The notes below the pieces were generated by a model. It was not told the origin of the DNA, ran no database searches, and saw only the letters and a list, made by a program, of their open reading frames with translations. A DNA stretch of 64,000 nt from Leptospiraceae bacterium (GTDB lineage Bacteria > Spirochaetota > Leptospiria > Leptospirales > Leptospiraceae): contig JACKPC010000005.1 in the NCBI GenBank assembly GCA_024233835.1, forward strand, positions 62,001-126,000. The letters are read 5' to 3'. This document shows, piece after piece, positions 17,446-26,140 of the stretch; position 1 is the first letter of the stretch; every line of letters starts with the position of its first letter. The translations under genes were made by a program, and so were the position numbers.

Positions 17446-18846
17446 ATGCTATTTACTTCTTTATTGTTTTTAATATTTTTTCTGATAGTTTATGTTGTTT
17501 ACTGGTCTGTACCGAGTCATAAAGGAAAAGAGATCTCTCTCCTGATTGCTTCTATTCTTTTTTATGCAAGTTGGAGTTTACCTTTTCTTTTTCACTTTCT
17601 TGTCGTTGTTGTAATTAATTATTACTTTCTAAGCTACATACAAAAGAATCGTTCCAAAAAAATGATCACTTTTATTGTATTCATAAATTTATTAAATCTC
17701 GGATTTTTTAAGTATTTCTATTTTCTAAATTCTGTTTTATACGATATAACAGGAATTATATGGTTTAAAGAGTTCGGTACTTCTCTGAAGATTATACTTC
17801 CTCTTGCTATTAGTTTTTATACTTTTCAGATACTGGCCTTTACAATCGATATATATCGAGGAAAATATACAGAGGATATTAGTCTTTTGAACTATATGGT
17901 TTTTATTATGTTTTTCCCTCAGTTAATCGCCGGTCCGATTATGAGGGCTAATGAGTTTTTACCTCAACTTCAGGGAAAAACAGAAATCGATTTTAAGTCA
18001 GATTATATTTATAAAGGAATGCTTTTGGTGGCTCTCGGAATCGTAAAAAAAGTTTTAATTGCCGATAATATTGCCGGGGTAATCGACCCCGTCTGGCAAA
18101 ATCCATCTCAGTATTCAAGTTTTGAACTTTTCATTGCGATTCATGGATTTACCTGGCAGATTTATGGAGACTTCGGAGGCTATACAGATGTAGCCAGGGG
18201 AGCGGCTTATCTTCTCGGCTATGAGATACCTGAGAACTTTAAAGCTCCTTTTCTTTCTGCTTCTCCGCGTGAAATGTGGCAAAGGTGGCATATTACCCTT
18301 TCTACCTGGTTACGCGACTATTTATATATTCCTCTCGGAGGAAGCAGGGTGGGGGAATTTCGAAATCAGTTTAATCTCGTTTTAACTTTTGTGCTGGGTG
18401 GACTCTGGCATGGAGCAGCCTGGACTTATGTAATCTGGGGTTTTTTTCATGGATTCTTTTTGGTTCTCCAGAGAATCATGGAGAAACTGGGTTTTAAGCA
18501 AATTTTTCCGAGTTTTCCGGGAAAAATTGTCTCTATTTTCTTCACATATCATTTATTTTTTCTGGGTGCCATACCCTTTAGATCGAAAAACATGTCTGAT
18601 TTTTTCCTTGTGAGTGAAAAGGTATTTCTCTGGAATTCAAATATCAAGAGTTCTATATTAACGGAAACCGTTATTGGACTGTGTTTTTTAGCATTACTGA
18701 TTCAAATATTTGAATATAAGGAATATTTTCCACGGGTTTTATGGAAAATAAGACCTGTATTCACTCCTCTCATTTTCCTGCTCTTGCTCATACTAATCGG
18801 TCTTTACAGTGGAACAGGGAAGGAATTCGTATATTTTCAATTTTAA
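17446..18846 (+). CDS. MBOAT-family O-acyltransferase (AlgI-like), second copy
   Basis: This 466-residue polytopic protein is paralogous to the MBOAT at 14900-16312. It shares the FPQLIAGPIMRANEF motif, the WHITLSTWLRDYLYIPLGGS block, and the catalytic His in GGLWHGAAWTYVIWG. It is the last gene of the polysaccharide-acylation operon; its last four bases overlap the convergent DUF4279 gene. Two MBOAT and two SGNH-type genes suggest two acyl modifications or two acceptor positions on one glycan, but this is inference. Confidence 0.92.
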   Translation: MLFTSLLFLIFFLIVYVVYWSVPSHKGKEISLLIASILFYASWSLPFLFHFLVVVVINYYFLSYIQKNRSKKMITFIVFINLLNLGFFKYFYFLNSVLYDITGIIWFKEFGTSLKIILPLAISFYTFQILAFTIDIYRGKYTEDISLLNYMVFIMFFPQLIAGPIMRANEFLPQLQGKTEIDFKSDYIYKGMLLVALGIVKKVLIADNIAGVIDPVWQNPSQYSSFELFIAIHGFTWQIYGDFGGYTDVARGAAYLLGYEIPENFKAPFLSASPREMWQRWHITLSTWLRDYLYIPLGGSRVGEFRNQFNLVLTFVLGGLWHGAAWTYVIWGFFHGFFLVLQRIMEKLGFKQIFPSFPGKIVSIFFTYHLFFLGAIPFRSKNMSDFFLVSEKVFLWNSNIKSSILTETVIGLCFLALLIQIFEYKEYFPRVLWKIRPVFTPLIFLLLLILIGLYSGTGKEFVYFQF

Positions 18847-19247
18847 GCTTTACTTTCTAATTTCCAGGTATCTACTTCCAATTCAAAGCCAAGGCTTCCG
18901 AGGATAGTGAGAGTCCTTGAACTTAATCGATAACCATCCGTATTTTCTCCTGAATACTCTATTGTACAGTATAGCTTGGCAGTGTAATCTTTTGCTATAT
19001 CTTTAAAAAATTGCCTATTATCAGATATTCTTTTTAAAATATCAAGAATGTGCTGTTCTAATTCCTCGAAAGCGGAGAGTCTGGAGTTTAGCTGCCATTT
19101 ACCCGGCATGGGTCTACCTTTCAGATCTTTGTATGAGGAGTTTTGCTCATAGTCGGGTTTTAAGCCTGACTTTTCGGTTATAAGGGCAGGATCGAGGTTC
19201 TGTCCACTTAAAATTAAAATGACTTTAGACTTCGGTATACTCAACAT
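18843..19247 (-). CDS. DUF4279-like hypothetical protein
   Basis: This is a small protein of about 134 residues if started at the ATG at 19247 (MLSIPKSKV); an upstream ATG at 19289 adds 14 residues. It has the short beta-rich pattern of DUF4279 proteins: an N-terminal strand with VILILSGQNLDP, a conserved GKWQLNS strand near the middle, and a C-terminal ELEVDTWKL. The function of the family is unknown. It is convergent with the MBOAT gene and transcribed alone, divergently from the response regulator at 19438. Confidence 0.7.
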   Translation of the reverse strand: MLSIPKSKVILILSGQNLDPALITEKSGLKPDYEQNSSYKDLKGRPMPGKWQLNSRLSAFEELEQHILDILKRISDNRQFFKDIAKDYTAKLYCTIEYSGENTDGYRLSSRTLTILGSLGFELEVDTWKLESKA

Positions 19248-19322
19248 ACTGAAGAAAATGTAAAATACAGTTAAATTTTTTGCTATCAATTTTTTTAGAA
19301 AGTGAAATAATTATAATAATTA

Positions 19323-19354
19323 TTGACACGAACTGAGGAAGCTTGTTTTATAAT
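19323..19354 (+). promoter_or_regulatory. Candidate sigma-70-type promoter of the OmpR regulator gene
   Basis: TTGACA at 19323-19328 is a perfect -35 hexamer. A 17-base spacer leads to TTTTAT (19346-19351), and an overlapping perfect TATAAT at 19349-19354 has a longer 20-base spacer. It lies about 85 bases upstream of the response regulator start and within a divergent intergenic region. The spacing ambiguity lowers confidence. Confidence 0.45.
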
Positions 19355-19437
19355 CAAAAAGTAGGAAAAGTAGTAGGCTCGATTGCTTCCCGGAAAAAAT
19401 GAGGGCTTACCATCTTACTGAGAAAACTTGAGGAAAC

Positions 19438-20181
19438 ATGAAAAAAATTCTAATTATCGAAGACGATCCGGACATCGGAGTATTAATCCGCAAAACTCTT
19501 GATTCCGCAAGCTATGAAACCACAGTTATAGCTACCGGAGAAGAGGGTTTAAAGGTATTTAAAGCTAATAGACCTGATATGTTAATTTTAGACCTTTCTC
19601 TTCCCGATATGGATGGGATTGACATTTGCAGGACTATCCGAAAAGGGGATGAAGCCACACCAATTTTTATTCTCACTGCCAGAAGTGAAGAGATTGATAG
19701 AGTGATGGGTCTGGAATTAGGTGCTGATGATTACATTACCAAACCTTTTTCTACTCGTGAGCTAAAGGCTCGTGTGGATGTATTTTTCAGGAGATGGGAT
19801 AGTTCCAATAAAAATACTTTGACACGTTCAACCATTACAGCCGATGGAGAAATTATTCGAGGGGCTCTGCGGATCGATCCGGTTCGTCGCAGGGTAACGA
19901 TTCAGGAACAAATTATTAATATTTCAAGGAAAGAGTTTGAGATTTTGTATCTTCTTGCCAGTTCTCCTGGTAAGGTTTTTTCTCGTGAGATGATTCTCGA
20001 AGCAATATGGGGGATTGAATGGGATGGTTTTGAAAGGATGATCGACAGTCACATAAAAAGGATTCGTTCGAAACTTGAAAAGAATTCAGCCCAGCCCGAA
20101 TGGATTGAAACTATCTGGGGTGTTGGTTATAGATTTAATGATAATTACGACAGGATTGTTATAAAATCTCAGAAAAAATAA
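19438..20181 (+). CDS. OmpR/PhoB-type response regulator
   Basis: This 247-residue response regulator has an N-terminal receiver with the acidic pair in IIEDDPD, the acceptor Asp in LILDLSLPDMDG, the switch Thr in ILTAR and the Lys in YITKPFS. It has a C-terminal winged helix with the recognition region FERMIDSHIKRIRSKLE and the wing GVGYRF. No histidine kinase is adjacent, so it is an orphan regulator in this window. A good -35 element lies upstream and a strong hairpin terminator follows at 20194. Confidence 0.92.
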   Translation: MKKILIIEDDPDIGVLIRKTLDSASYETTVIATGEEGLKVFKANRPDMLILDLSLPDMDGIDICRTIRKGDEATPIFILTARSEEIDRVMGLELGADDYITKPFSTRELKARVDVFFRRWDSSNKNTLTRSTITADGEIIRGALRIDPVRRRVTIQEQIINISRKEFEILYLLASSPGKVFSREMILEAIWGIEWDGFERMIDSHIKRIRSKLEKNSAQPEWIETIWGVGYRFNDNYDRIVIKSQKK

Positions 20182-20193
20182 AATTCCAAAATA

Positions 20194-20236
20194 TTTGCTC
20201 CCCTAAGGTCTATTGGCAAAAGGGAGCAAAATTTTT
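20194..20236. terminator. Bidirectional intrinsic terminator
   Basis: A 9-bp perfect stem pairs TTTGCTCCC (20194-20202) with GGGAGCAAA (20222-20230). It is followed by ATTTTTAATT on the plus strand, and A-rich sequence on the other side gives a U-run for the minus strand. It sits between the convergent response regulator and pterin dehydratase genes and can serve both. Confidence 0.75.
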
Positions 20237-20239
20237 AAT

Positions 20240-20518
20240 TTAAATCTGATGATATAGTGATTCTATCATTTTCGCCAGTTTAAAATCTACACTTGTAACA
20301 TCACCTGCTGAATGAGTAATCAGTTCGATTCTAATTTTTTTGTAATCTATGATTATTCTGGGGTGATGATCGATTGTTTCTGCTTTTAAACCTACTTTTT
20401 GTACAAAATCTATGGAATCCAGATAGGTTTTAAACTGATATTCTTTACAAAGGCATTTGCTTTCATAATTCCAATCGGGAAGTTCGATGAGTTTTTCTTC
20501 AATAGCTTGCGTGTCCAT
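20240..20518 (-). CDS. Pterin-4a-carbinolamine dehydratase (PCD/DCoH family)
   Basis: This 92-residue protein carries the whole PCD signature: W-N-Y near the N-terminus, then the catalytic block ETIDHHPRIIIDY with the paired His, and the C-terminal SVDFKLAKMIE. The enzyme dehydrates 4a-hydroxy-tetrahydropterin in pterin recycling and is cytoplasmic. No aromatic amino acid hydroxylase is nearby, so the pterin-dependent partner is unknown. It stands alone, convergent with the response regulator and divergent from the YqjD-like gene. Confidence 0.9.
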   Translation of the reverse strand: MDTQAIEEKLIELPDWNYESKCLCKEYQFKTYLDSIDFVQKVGLKAETIDHHPRIIIDYKKIRIELITHSAGDVTSVDFKLAKMIESLYHQI

Positions 20519-20656
20519 AATTTCTTAAGCTTTAAGATAGTTTAGTAATTAGGTCGATTGTAAAGTCTTTTATAGAAAAAAGATCTTTTTTTAAACCCTT
20601 TGAAATTAATGATTGATAATTTTTTTATGTTTATATACTAGAAATAGGTTTATTTT

Positions 20657-20932
20657 ATGGGTAGAGCAGAAGAATTCGCAAGGGAATTTAAGCTTTTAAA
20701 AGCAGAATCCAACCGAATAAAACAAAGAGCCAGGGAGAATTACTTGGAACAGGTATCCGATTTTTCAGAAAAAATTAAACATATGGGTGATGAAGCCGGC
20801 ACAAAAGCCAAGCAGGTGATCGATAAAGTAGGAGACTATATCACAAAGAATCCACAAAAGTCTGCCCTTGTCGGGCTTGGAGTGGGGATAGGTCTCGGTC
20901 TGGCCATAGGACTTTTAATTCGTAGAAAGTAA
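20657..20932 (+). CDS. DUF883/YqjD-like membrane-anchored protein
   Basis: This 91-residue protein has a helical charged N-terminal part and a single C-terminal glycine-zipper membrane helix (GLGVGIGLGLAIGLLIRRK) preceded by DYITKNPQKS. This is the pattern of the ElaB/YqjD/DUF883 family of membrane-anchored, stress-associated proteins. It is the first of three small genes (20657-21576), the same arrangement as the yqjD-yqjE-yqjK cluster of enterobacteria. Confidence 0.82.
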   Translation: MGRAEEFAREFKLLKAESNRIKQRARENYLEQVSDFSEKIKHMGDEAGTKAKQVIDKVGDYITKNPQKSALVGLGVGIGLGLAIGLLIRRK

Positions 20933-21289
20933 TTGTCAGAACCAATTTCCGAAGTTCCCGAGCCGGAAAAAGAAAGCGGGCATAAAGAAATGTTAGAAGA
21001 GGCTCTTGGCCTTTTCGACCATTTAATGATTTATTTTGAGACTCTTCTTATTTATTCTCAGAAACTGGCAAATGAAAAATTTAACCGCCTGGCTATATTT
21101 TTAGTTATTGCAGTTCTTCTTTTATTTCTTAACTGTACGGGGATTGTTTTTTTGGTATATGCAGGTTTTCAGGGATTGTTGGATGTATTTCAACAGGATA
21201 GTTTGAAAGCTTCCCTCGTGATGGGTTCCGGTTTATTTTTTATCCCTTTGATTCTTGTGTATCTCCTGATTAAAAAAACTAATTTCTAA
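20933..21289 (+). CDS. YqjE/holin-X-like small membrane protein
   Basis: A TTG start directly follows the stop of the YqjD-like gene. The 118-residue product has a soluble acidic N-terminus, an amphipathic segment, and two strong membrane helices (LAIFLVIAVLLLFLNCTGIV and LFFIPLILVYLLI). Size, topology and gene neighbourhood match YqjE-like proteins, often labelled phage holin superfamily III. No lysis function is implied. Translation is probably coupled to the upstream gene. Confidence 0.72.
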   Translation: MSEPISEVPEPEKESGHKEMLEEALGLFDHLMIYFETLLIYSQKLANEKFNRLAIFLVIAVLLLFLNCTGIVFLVYAGFQGLLDVFQQDSLKASLVMGSGLFFIPLILVYLLIKKTNF

Positions 21290-21291
21290 GT

Positions 21292-21576
21292 ATGTCCAGG
21301 TTCCCGATAAATCCTTTTGATAAGAATGTTTCCTATTCTGATAAAGCTCCGAAAGATATGACAAAAGATGAACTTCGGATGTTATTACATATACAGAGGT
21401 TAAATCTCCGACTTGATGTGGAAAAAATGAAATCGAGGGTTAACTATACTCGCAGTATTATTCTGGCAGTGAAAGAATTGGGATTAGTTGATAGGCTGGA
21501 AACTTACCTCGGGGCTCTTTTTAAGTCAAGCGAAGCAGAAGAAGAAAAACCTACTTCACAGTCCTCACCTGAATAG
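21292..21576 (+). CDS. Small hypothetical protein, third gene of the YqjD-like cluster
   Basis: This 94-residue hydrophilic protein starts two bases after the YqjE-like gene. It is rich in Lys and Glu, has a helical middle (KDELRMLLHIQRLNLRLDVE) and a disordered acidic tail. No domain is recognised. Position suggests a YqjK-like role in the same membrane-associated set. Its 3' end overlaps the convergent pyk gene by 26 bases, so the two mRNAs share complementary ends. Confidence 0.65.
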   Translation: MSRFPINPFDKNVSYSDKAPKDMTKDELRMLLHIQRLNLRLDVEKMKSRVNYTRSIILAVKELGLVDRLETYLGALFKSSEAEEEKPTSQSSPE

Positions 21577-22966
21577 TGTCGACTCTGTCTTCACCTGCAA
21601 TTACGTCAGAAAGAATTACTACCTGGTCTCCTTCTTTAACCATATCATTTTTCTTCAGGGTATCAATAGCGAGACTTATTGTCTTTTCCGGATCACTGGA
21701 AAAATCAATCCGATAAGGCAGTACGGCCCGGTTTAACCAGAGCTTTCTACGCACAGATGTCATGTTTGTAAAAGCATGGATAACCGCAATTTCCGGATGA
21801 AAAGCGGATAGGTTATTTGCAGTTATGCCCCTCCGGGTTATTGTCAGAATGGCCGGTGCTTCTATAGAATCTGCCAGAGATACAACCGATTTCGCCAGGG
21901 TCTCTTTTATATCACCCGGTTTTCTCTCACGGGCATATTGCACTCCACCACGGGATTGCTCTACTTTCAGAGCTACTTTATGAAGCATTTCTACACAACG
22001 GACCGGATATTTACCCGTTGCTGTTTCTCCTGAGAGCATAATAGCATCGACTTCTTCAAAAACTGCATTGGAAATATCGGTGATCTCGGCTCGAGTAGGG
22101 AAGGGATTAGAAATCATGCTTTCGAGGAGGTGGGTTGCTACAATGACGCGTTTTCCCTGTAAGGCACATTCTTTTATAATTTTCCTTTGAACGAGAGGTA
22201 GTTCCTCAAGTTCGATTTCTACACCCAGATCTCCTCTAGCAATCATTACACCATCGGATACGTTGATAATTTCCTTATAATTTTGAACGGCTTCTTTATC
22301 CTCTATTTTGGCTATAATATGAGAGTGCCCCTGTTTTTCTTCAATTAGTTTTCTCAGGCTTAATACATCTTCTGCTGAACGAACGAAGGAAAGGGCTATG
22401 AAGTCAATATCCTCTTCCAGACCGAAAAGAATGTCTCTCATATCTTTCTGGGTAATAGAAGGCATATTTACCCGTATACCGGGTAAGTTTATATGTTTGC
22501 GGCTACCTAATTTCCCACCATCGACAACCTTGCAAATAAGCTCTGATTCTTTAATTTCCAATACGGTCAGATTAATCAGACCGTTGTCAACCGTAACCTT
22601 GTCTCCTACCTTTAAATCTCTTACAATGTCTTTATAGTTTACGAAGACGGACTTTTCTTCTGACTCGCTACCCGGGATAATATGGAATTTAAATATTTCT
22701 CCGACTTTTAAATCCAGTTCGGTGGAAACTTCTCCGGTTCGGATTTCAGGACCCTGGGTATCGATTAGAATACCGATGGGATATTTCAGGGTTTTATTCA
22801 AATTTTTTATTTTGCGAATAATTCCCCTGTGAAATTCGTGGTCTCCGTGGGACATATTTAATCTGGCGATATTCATCCCGGCATCTGCGAGTGAACGAAT
22901 CATCTCGGATTTATAGGTAGAAGGACCTATGGTACAAATAATTTTTGTTTTACGAAAGATACCCAT
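21551..22966 (-). CDS. pyk: Pyruvate kinase
   Basis: This 471-residue enzyme makes pyruvate and ATP from phosphoenolpyruvate and ADP. It shows the N-terminal TKIICTIGPST block and the substrate/Mg region MIARGDLGVEIELEELP with the catalytic Glu and Asp. It also has SGETATGKYPV and a C-terminal allosteric-type domain. The length is normal for the bacterial enzyme. It lies downstream of a large hypothetical gene and asd on the same strand, with 6 bases to that gene, so it may be co-transcribed with them. Confidence 0.96.
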   Translation of the reverse strand: MGIFRKTKIICTIGPSTYKSEMIRSLADAGMNIARLNMSHGDHEFHRGIIRKIKNLNKTLKYPIGILIDTQGPEIRTGEVSTELDLKVGEIFKFHIIPGSESEEKSVFVNYKDIVRDLKVGDKVTVDNGLINLTVLEIKESELICKVVDGGKLGSRKHINLPGIRVNMPSITQKDMRDILFGLEEDIDFIALSFVRSAEDVLSLRKLIEEKQGHSHIIAKIEDKEAVQNYKEIINVSDGVMIARGDLGVEIELEELPLVQRKIIKECALQGKRVIVATHLLESMISNPFPTRAEITDISNAVFEEVDAIMLSGETATGKYPVRCVEMLHKVALKVEQSRGGVQYARERKPGDIKETLAKSVVSLADSIEAPAILTITRRGITANNLSAFHPEIAVIHAFTNMTSVRRKLWLNRAVLPYRIDFSSDPEKTISLAIDTLKKNDMVKEGDQVVILSDVIAGEDRVDTIQVRTVK

Positions 22967-22972
22967 ACAGGT

Positions 22973-24961
22973 CTATTTATTTTTAATTAGCTTTAAAAGA
23001 AAGTCTTCCAGTGAAATATAAATATCGTATTTCTCCTGATTAGGCATCTGAGACTTGCGCTGAGCATCCGTTTCTTTTTGAGCCAGATCCAGAAGTGCCA
23101 TTCCTTTCCGTTTCAGGTAGGTCTTGGAAATTAAGACCGGCCATTTATATTTTTCCGGATTCACTTTGGTTTTTATCTGAAAGGAAAGAATATCTTTAGT
23201 CAGATACTTTTTTAAAAAGGCAATCAATTGTTCCTCAGACATAGCTCCCTGCATAGATTGTTGTATGAATTCACGATTTGGGAATTCTTTTGCATCCCAG
23301 GCTGAATCCAGGGTTTTTAGGATGGTCTTTTTTAATTCCTGGGCATCTTTTTCTTCTAAAAATGCCAGTTGTTTGGCAGTATCGCTGTTTGGATCTATAT
23401 CATCCTGAAACTCTGAGCTATTCGGGTCGGTAGTAAGGGCTTTGTTTAATTTCTCATCCATTTTTTCTGCCCCTTTCATCCGTTCTTCAGCCAGACGGGA
23501 TTGCTCTTTTTGAATTACTTTCATCTTGGATTGGATAATACGCTTTTTCTGGAGTTCTTCCTGTTGTCTGCGAATGAAAGCGGCCTCTTCCGGTGTTACA
23601 TAAATATTTCCGAGGATGGTTCTCCAGAGCCGAGTCATAAACGGAAGATATTTAAATAGAGATTCCATTTCCAATTTGGAAAATTCCTTTTTCTCTTCGG
23701 GACTCAGGTGGTCCATTACACCCATTCTGTCGAGTACCCTGAGCATAACATCATTTCCTGTGGCTTTGAACTCTTTTCTGGCACTTTCAAGAGCCTTTCT
23801 TGAACAGGATTTATGCAGGATGAATTCAAAATAATTTTTTTTATCCCCATATTCTGAGTATAGAATGTTTTCATTAGAAAGGATATGAGGGATCATTTCC
23901 TTGTCTAAAGCCTTTCCTTTTACTCGAATATTATTAATATCCACAACTTTACCGGAGTTCATTAGAAGCTTTAGAATCTCATCAATCTGGTCTTTCAGCT
24001 TATTCTTAACCATTTCCTCCTGGTAGTTTTCATAATAAGTGCCAAGAAGAATCAGCTCTTCCAATACCGTCTTTTGGTCTCCGTGTGAAGAATCTACGAA
24101 TTTTAATAGGTTGGTTGCCAGGGCACCAAAGTCTTTATAATCTGAATCACGAATTTCGGAAACAATTCCAAGTTTAACCATCCCCGGAACAATCTGGGAA
24201 CGAACATATTCTACATAGAAATTGATGCGGTCAATGATTTCTTCTCTGTCATTATAAAGATGGATTTTTCGATTCTGTTCTTTGTCTGTTTTATCATTTC
24301 GGAAAAATACCAGGGTTTTATCATCTACCAGTTTATCCAAAATCGGTTCAAGGTGAAGAAGGCGAGTCGCTTCTTTTTGCTCCTTTTTTGTATCCAGCTC
24401 GGAATTGAATAGTTTTGTAATATCAAAAGATGCATAGGTATCACATAATCTATTGGATTGGATTTTAGTAAAAATTAGATCTTTGAACTTATCTCCTTTA
24501 TAAGGTTTTCGGTTCTGTTTTAAGGCTTTTTTTATGGACTCGATGCTTCTATCATTACAACCATTAATGTACCTCTGTGCGGAACCTGCATCGAGGTTTG
24601 TTGGACGTGCAAATACTGTATTCAGGGATAAAACCTTGGAAATATCTTCTACTTTGGCCGAGTTTGCGGGATCGAATTCCAGCACGGAAAGCTTTTTAAT
24701 CAGGGGAGGGTTGTTTTTCAGACAGAGGTGGTGTATATACATCTCTGCCTGTTCAGTCTCTATTCCTACTTCCCTTGCCAATTGTTCTATATTAGGTAGG
24801 GCTCGGTTGGTTATAAAGCGTTCCGTCCATTCTCCTACTACTAAATAGAGTTTGTGTATTCCCTTAAAGTTAAAGTCCCTTCCTTCCTGTCCCTGAACCA
24901 CCTGAAGGCCGGCATTATAGTCTACAACTCTAACGAATTTTGAAATATCAGTTTCTTCCAA
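22973..24961 (-). CDS. Large conserved hypothetical protein with a coiled coil
   Basis: This 662-residue soluble protein has no signal peptide or membrane segment. The N-terminal 120 residues look like a winged-helix-type fold (ALPNIEQLAREVGIETEQAE). The middle is helical and charged, and residues about 485-520 form a strong coiled coil (EELQKKRIIQSKMKVIQKEQ). It lies between asd and pyk on the same strand with gaps of 11 and 6 bases. I do not recognise the family and assign no function. Confidence 0.8.
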   Translation of the reverse strand: MEETDISKFVRVVDYNAGLQVVQGQEGRDFNFKGIHKLYLVVGEWTERFITNRALPNIEQLAREVGIETEQAEMYIHHLCLKNNPPLIKKLSVLEFDPANSAKVEDISKVLSLNTVFARPTNLDAGSAQRYINGCNDRSIESIKKALKQNRKPYKGDKFKDLIFTKIQSNRLCDTYASFDITKLFNSELDTKKEQKEATRLLHLEPILDKLVDDKTLVFFRNDKTDKEQNRKIHLYNDREEIIDRINFYVEYVRSQIVPGMVKLGIVSEIRDSDYKDFGALATNLLKFVDSSHGDQKTVLEELILLGTYYENYQEEMVKNKLKDQIDEILKLLMNSGKVVDINNIRVKGKALDKEMIPHILSNENILYSEYGDKKNYFEFILHKSCSRKALESARKEFKATGNDVMLRVLDRMGVMDHLSPEEKKEFSKLEMESLFKYLPFMTRLWRTILGNIYVTPEEAAFIRRQQEELQKKRIIQSKMKVIQKEQSRLAEERMKGAEKMDEKLNKALTTDPNSSEFQDDIDPNSDTAKQLAFLEEKDAQELKKTILKTLDSAWDAKEFPNREFIQQSMQGAMSEEQLIAFLKKYLTKDILSFQIKTKVNPEKYKWPVLISKTYLKRKGMALLDLAQKETDAQRKSQMPNQEKYDIYISLEDFLLKLIKNK

Positions 24962-24972
24962 GGTTTTCCTAC

Positions 24973-26019
24973 TTATATTAAATCTTTTTTATACATTAAT
25001 TCCGCATTTAAAATAGCTGCACCGGCAGCACCACGAATAGTATTGTGGCTGAAAACTACATATTTGAAATCAAATATTTTATCTTCCCTCAAACGTCCTA
25101 CAGTTACTGCCATTCCTTTTCCTGTATCCAGATCCAGCCTGGGTTGTGGCCTATCGGTTTCCTCTCTATATATAATGGGTTTTTCCGGGGCCAGGGGAAG
25201 GTTTAACTTTTGAGGCTCCCCCTTAAATTCATTCCAGACTTTTAAAATTTCTTCTCTGGAAGCCTTTTTCTTTAACTTTATAGAGATGCAAACTGTATGT
25301 CCATCAAAAACCGGAACACGGTTACAATGTGCAGAAATTGGAAAATTTGCATTAACAATTTCTCCGTTTTTTACTTCTCCAAGACATTTAAGGGGTTCCT
25401 TTTCGGCCTTGTCTTCTTCCCCTCCGATAAAGGGAATTACATTTCCTAAAATATCCATACTGGGCACGCCCGGATAACCGGCTCCGGAAATGGCTTGCAT
25501 GGAGAAAAGAGCCATGGATTCGATACCAAAATGTTCCATGAGAGGTTTTAAGGTAATGGTTACACCCATAATGGTACAGTTAGAATTCGTGATAATTTTT
25601 CCGGGTGTATCCTGAAATTTTAAGACTTCAAGGTGTTCCGGGTTCACTTCAGCGGAGAGAATCGGAACGTTTTTATCGTAGCGATGGTTTTTTGAATTAG
25701 AAATTACCATTACACCGGCTTTTGCAAATTCTGTTTCTACTTCTCCGGCAACGGTTGCGTCCATACCTGAGAAAACCAGTTTTACATCTTTCATTTGTTC
25801 AGGTATACATTCTACTATGGTAATATTTTTTGCATACTCAGGGATATTCCCTGAAATTTTCCAGCGGGAACTCATTACTTCCCCATAGGTTTTTCCCATA
25901 CTCCTTTCGGATGCACCGAGAGCTACTACTTCGAAGAATTCATGATTCTCTAAAAGTTGTATAAACCTCTGTCCTACTGAACCTGTAGCACCTAAAATAC
26001 CGACCTTGACTTTTCTCAT
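24973..26019 (-). CDS. asd: Aspartate-semialdehyde dehydrogenase
   Basis: This 348-residue NADP-dependent enzyme of the Lys/Met/Thr pathway reduces aspartyl-phosphate to the semialdehyde. It has the nucleotide motif GILGATGSVGQRF, the catalytic Cys in TNSNCTIMG, and the active-site region SAHCNRVPVFDGHT. The sequence resembles the archaeal/fungal-type subgroup more than the E. coli type. It is first of three co-directional genes with the hypothetical gene and pyk; no other pathway genes are adjacent. Confidence 0.95.
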   Translation of the reverse strand: MRKVKVGILGATGSVGQRFIQLLENHEFFEVVALGASERSMGKTYGEVMSSRWKISGNIPEYAKNITIVECIPEQMKDVKLVFSGMDATVAGEVETEFAKAGVMVISNSKNHRYDKNVPILSAEVNPEHLEVLKFQDTPGKIITNSNCTIMGVTITLKPLMEHFGIESMALFSMQAISGAGYPGVPSMDILGNVIPFIGGEEDKAEKEPLKCLGEVKNGEIVNANFPISAHCNRVPVFDGHTVCISIKLKKKASREEILKVWNEFKGEPQKLNLPLAPEKPIIYREETDRPQPRLDLDTGKGMAVTVGRLREDKIFDFKYVVFSHNTIRGAAGAAILNAELMYKKDLI

Positions 26020-26140
26020 ATTTTATACCTTTTAAGGAATAGTTTTTGTACTACCCTCTGGAATAAAGTAATTTTTATTTTTCACTATCGAAGAATTTAT
26101 CCTGAGTATTGCCTGTTTTTTCTATAATTCTATTTTCAAG

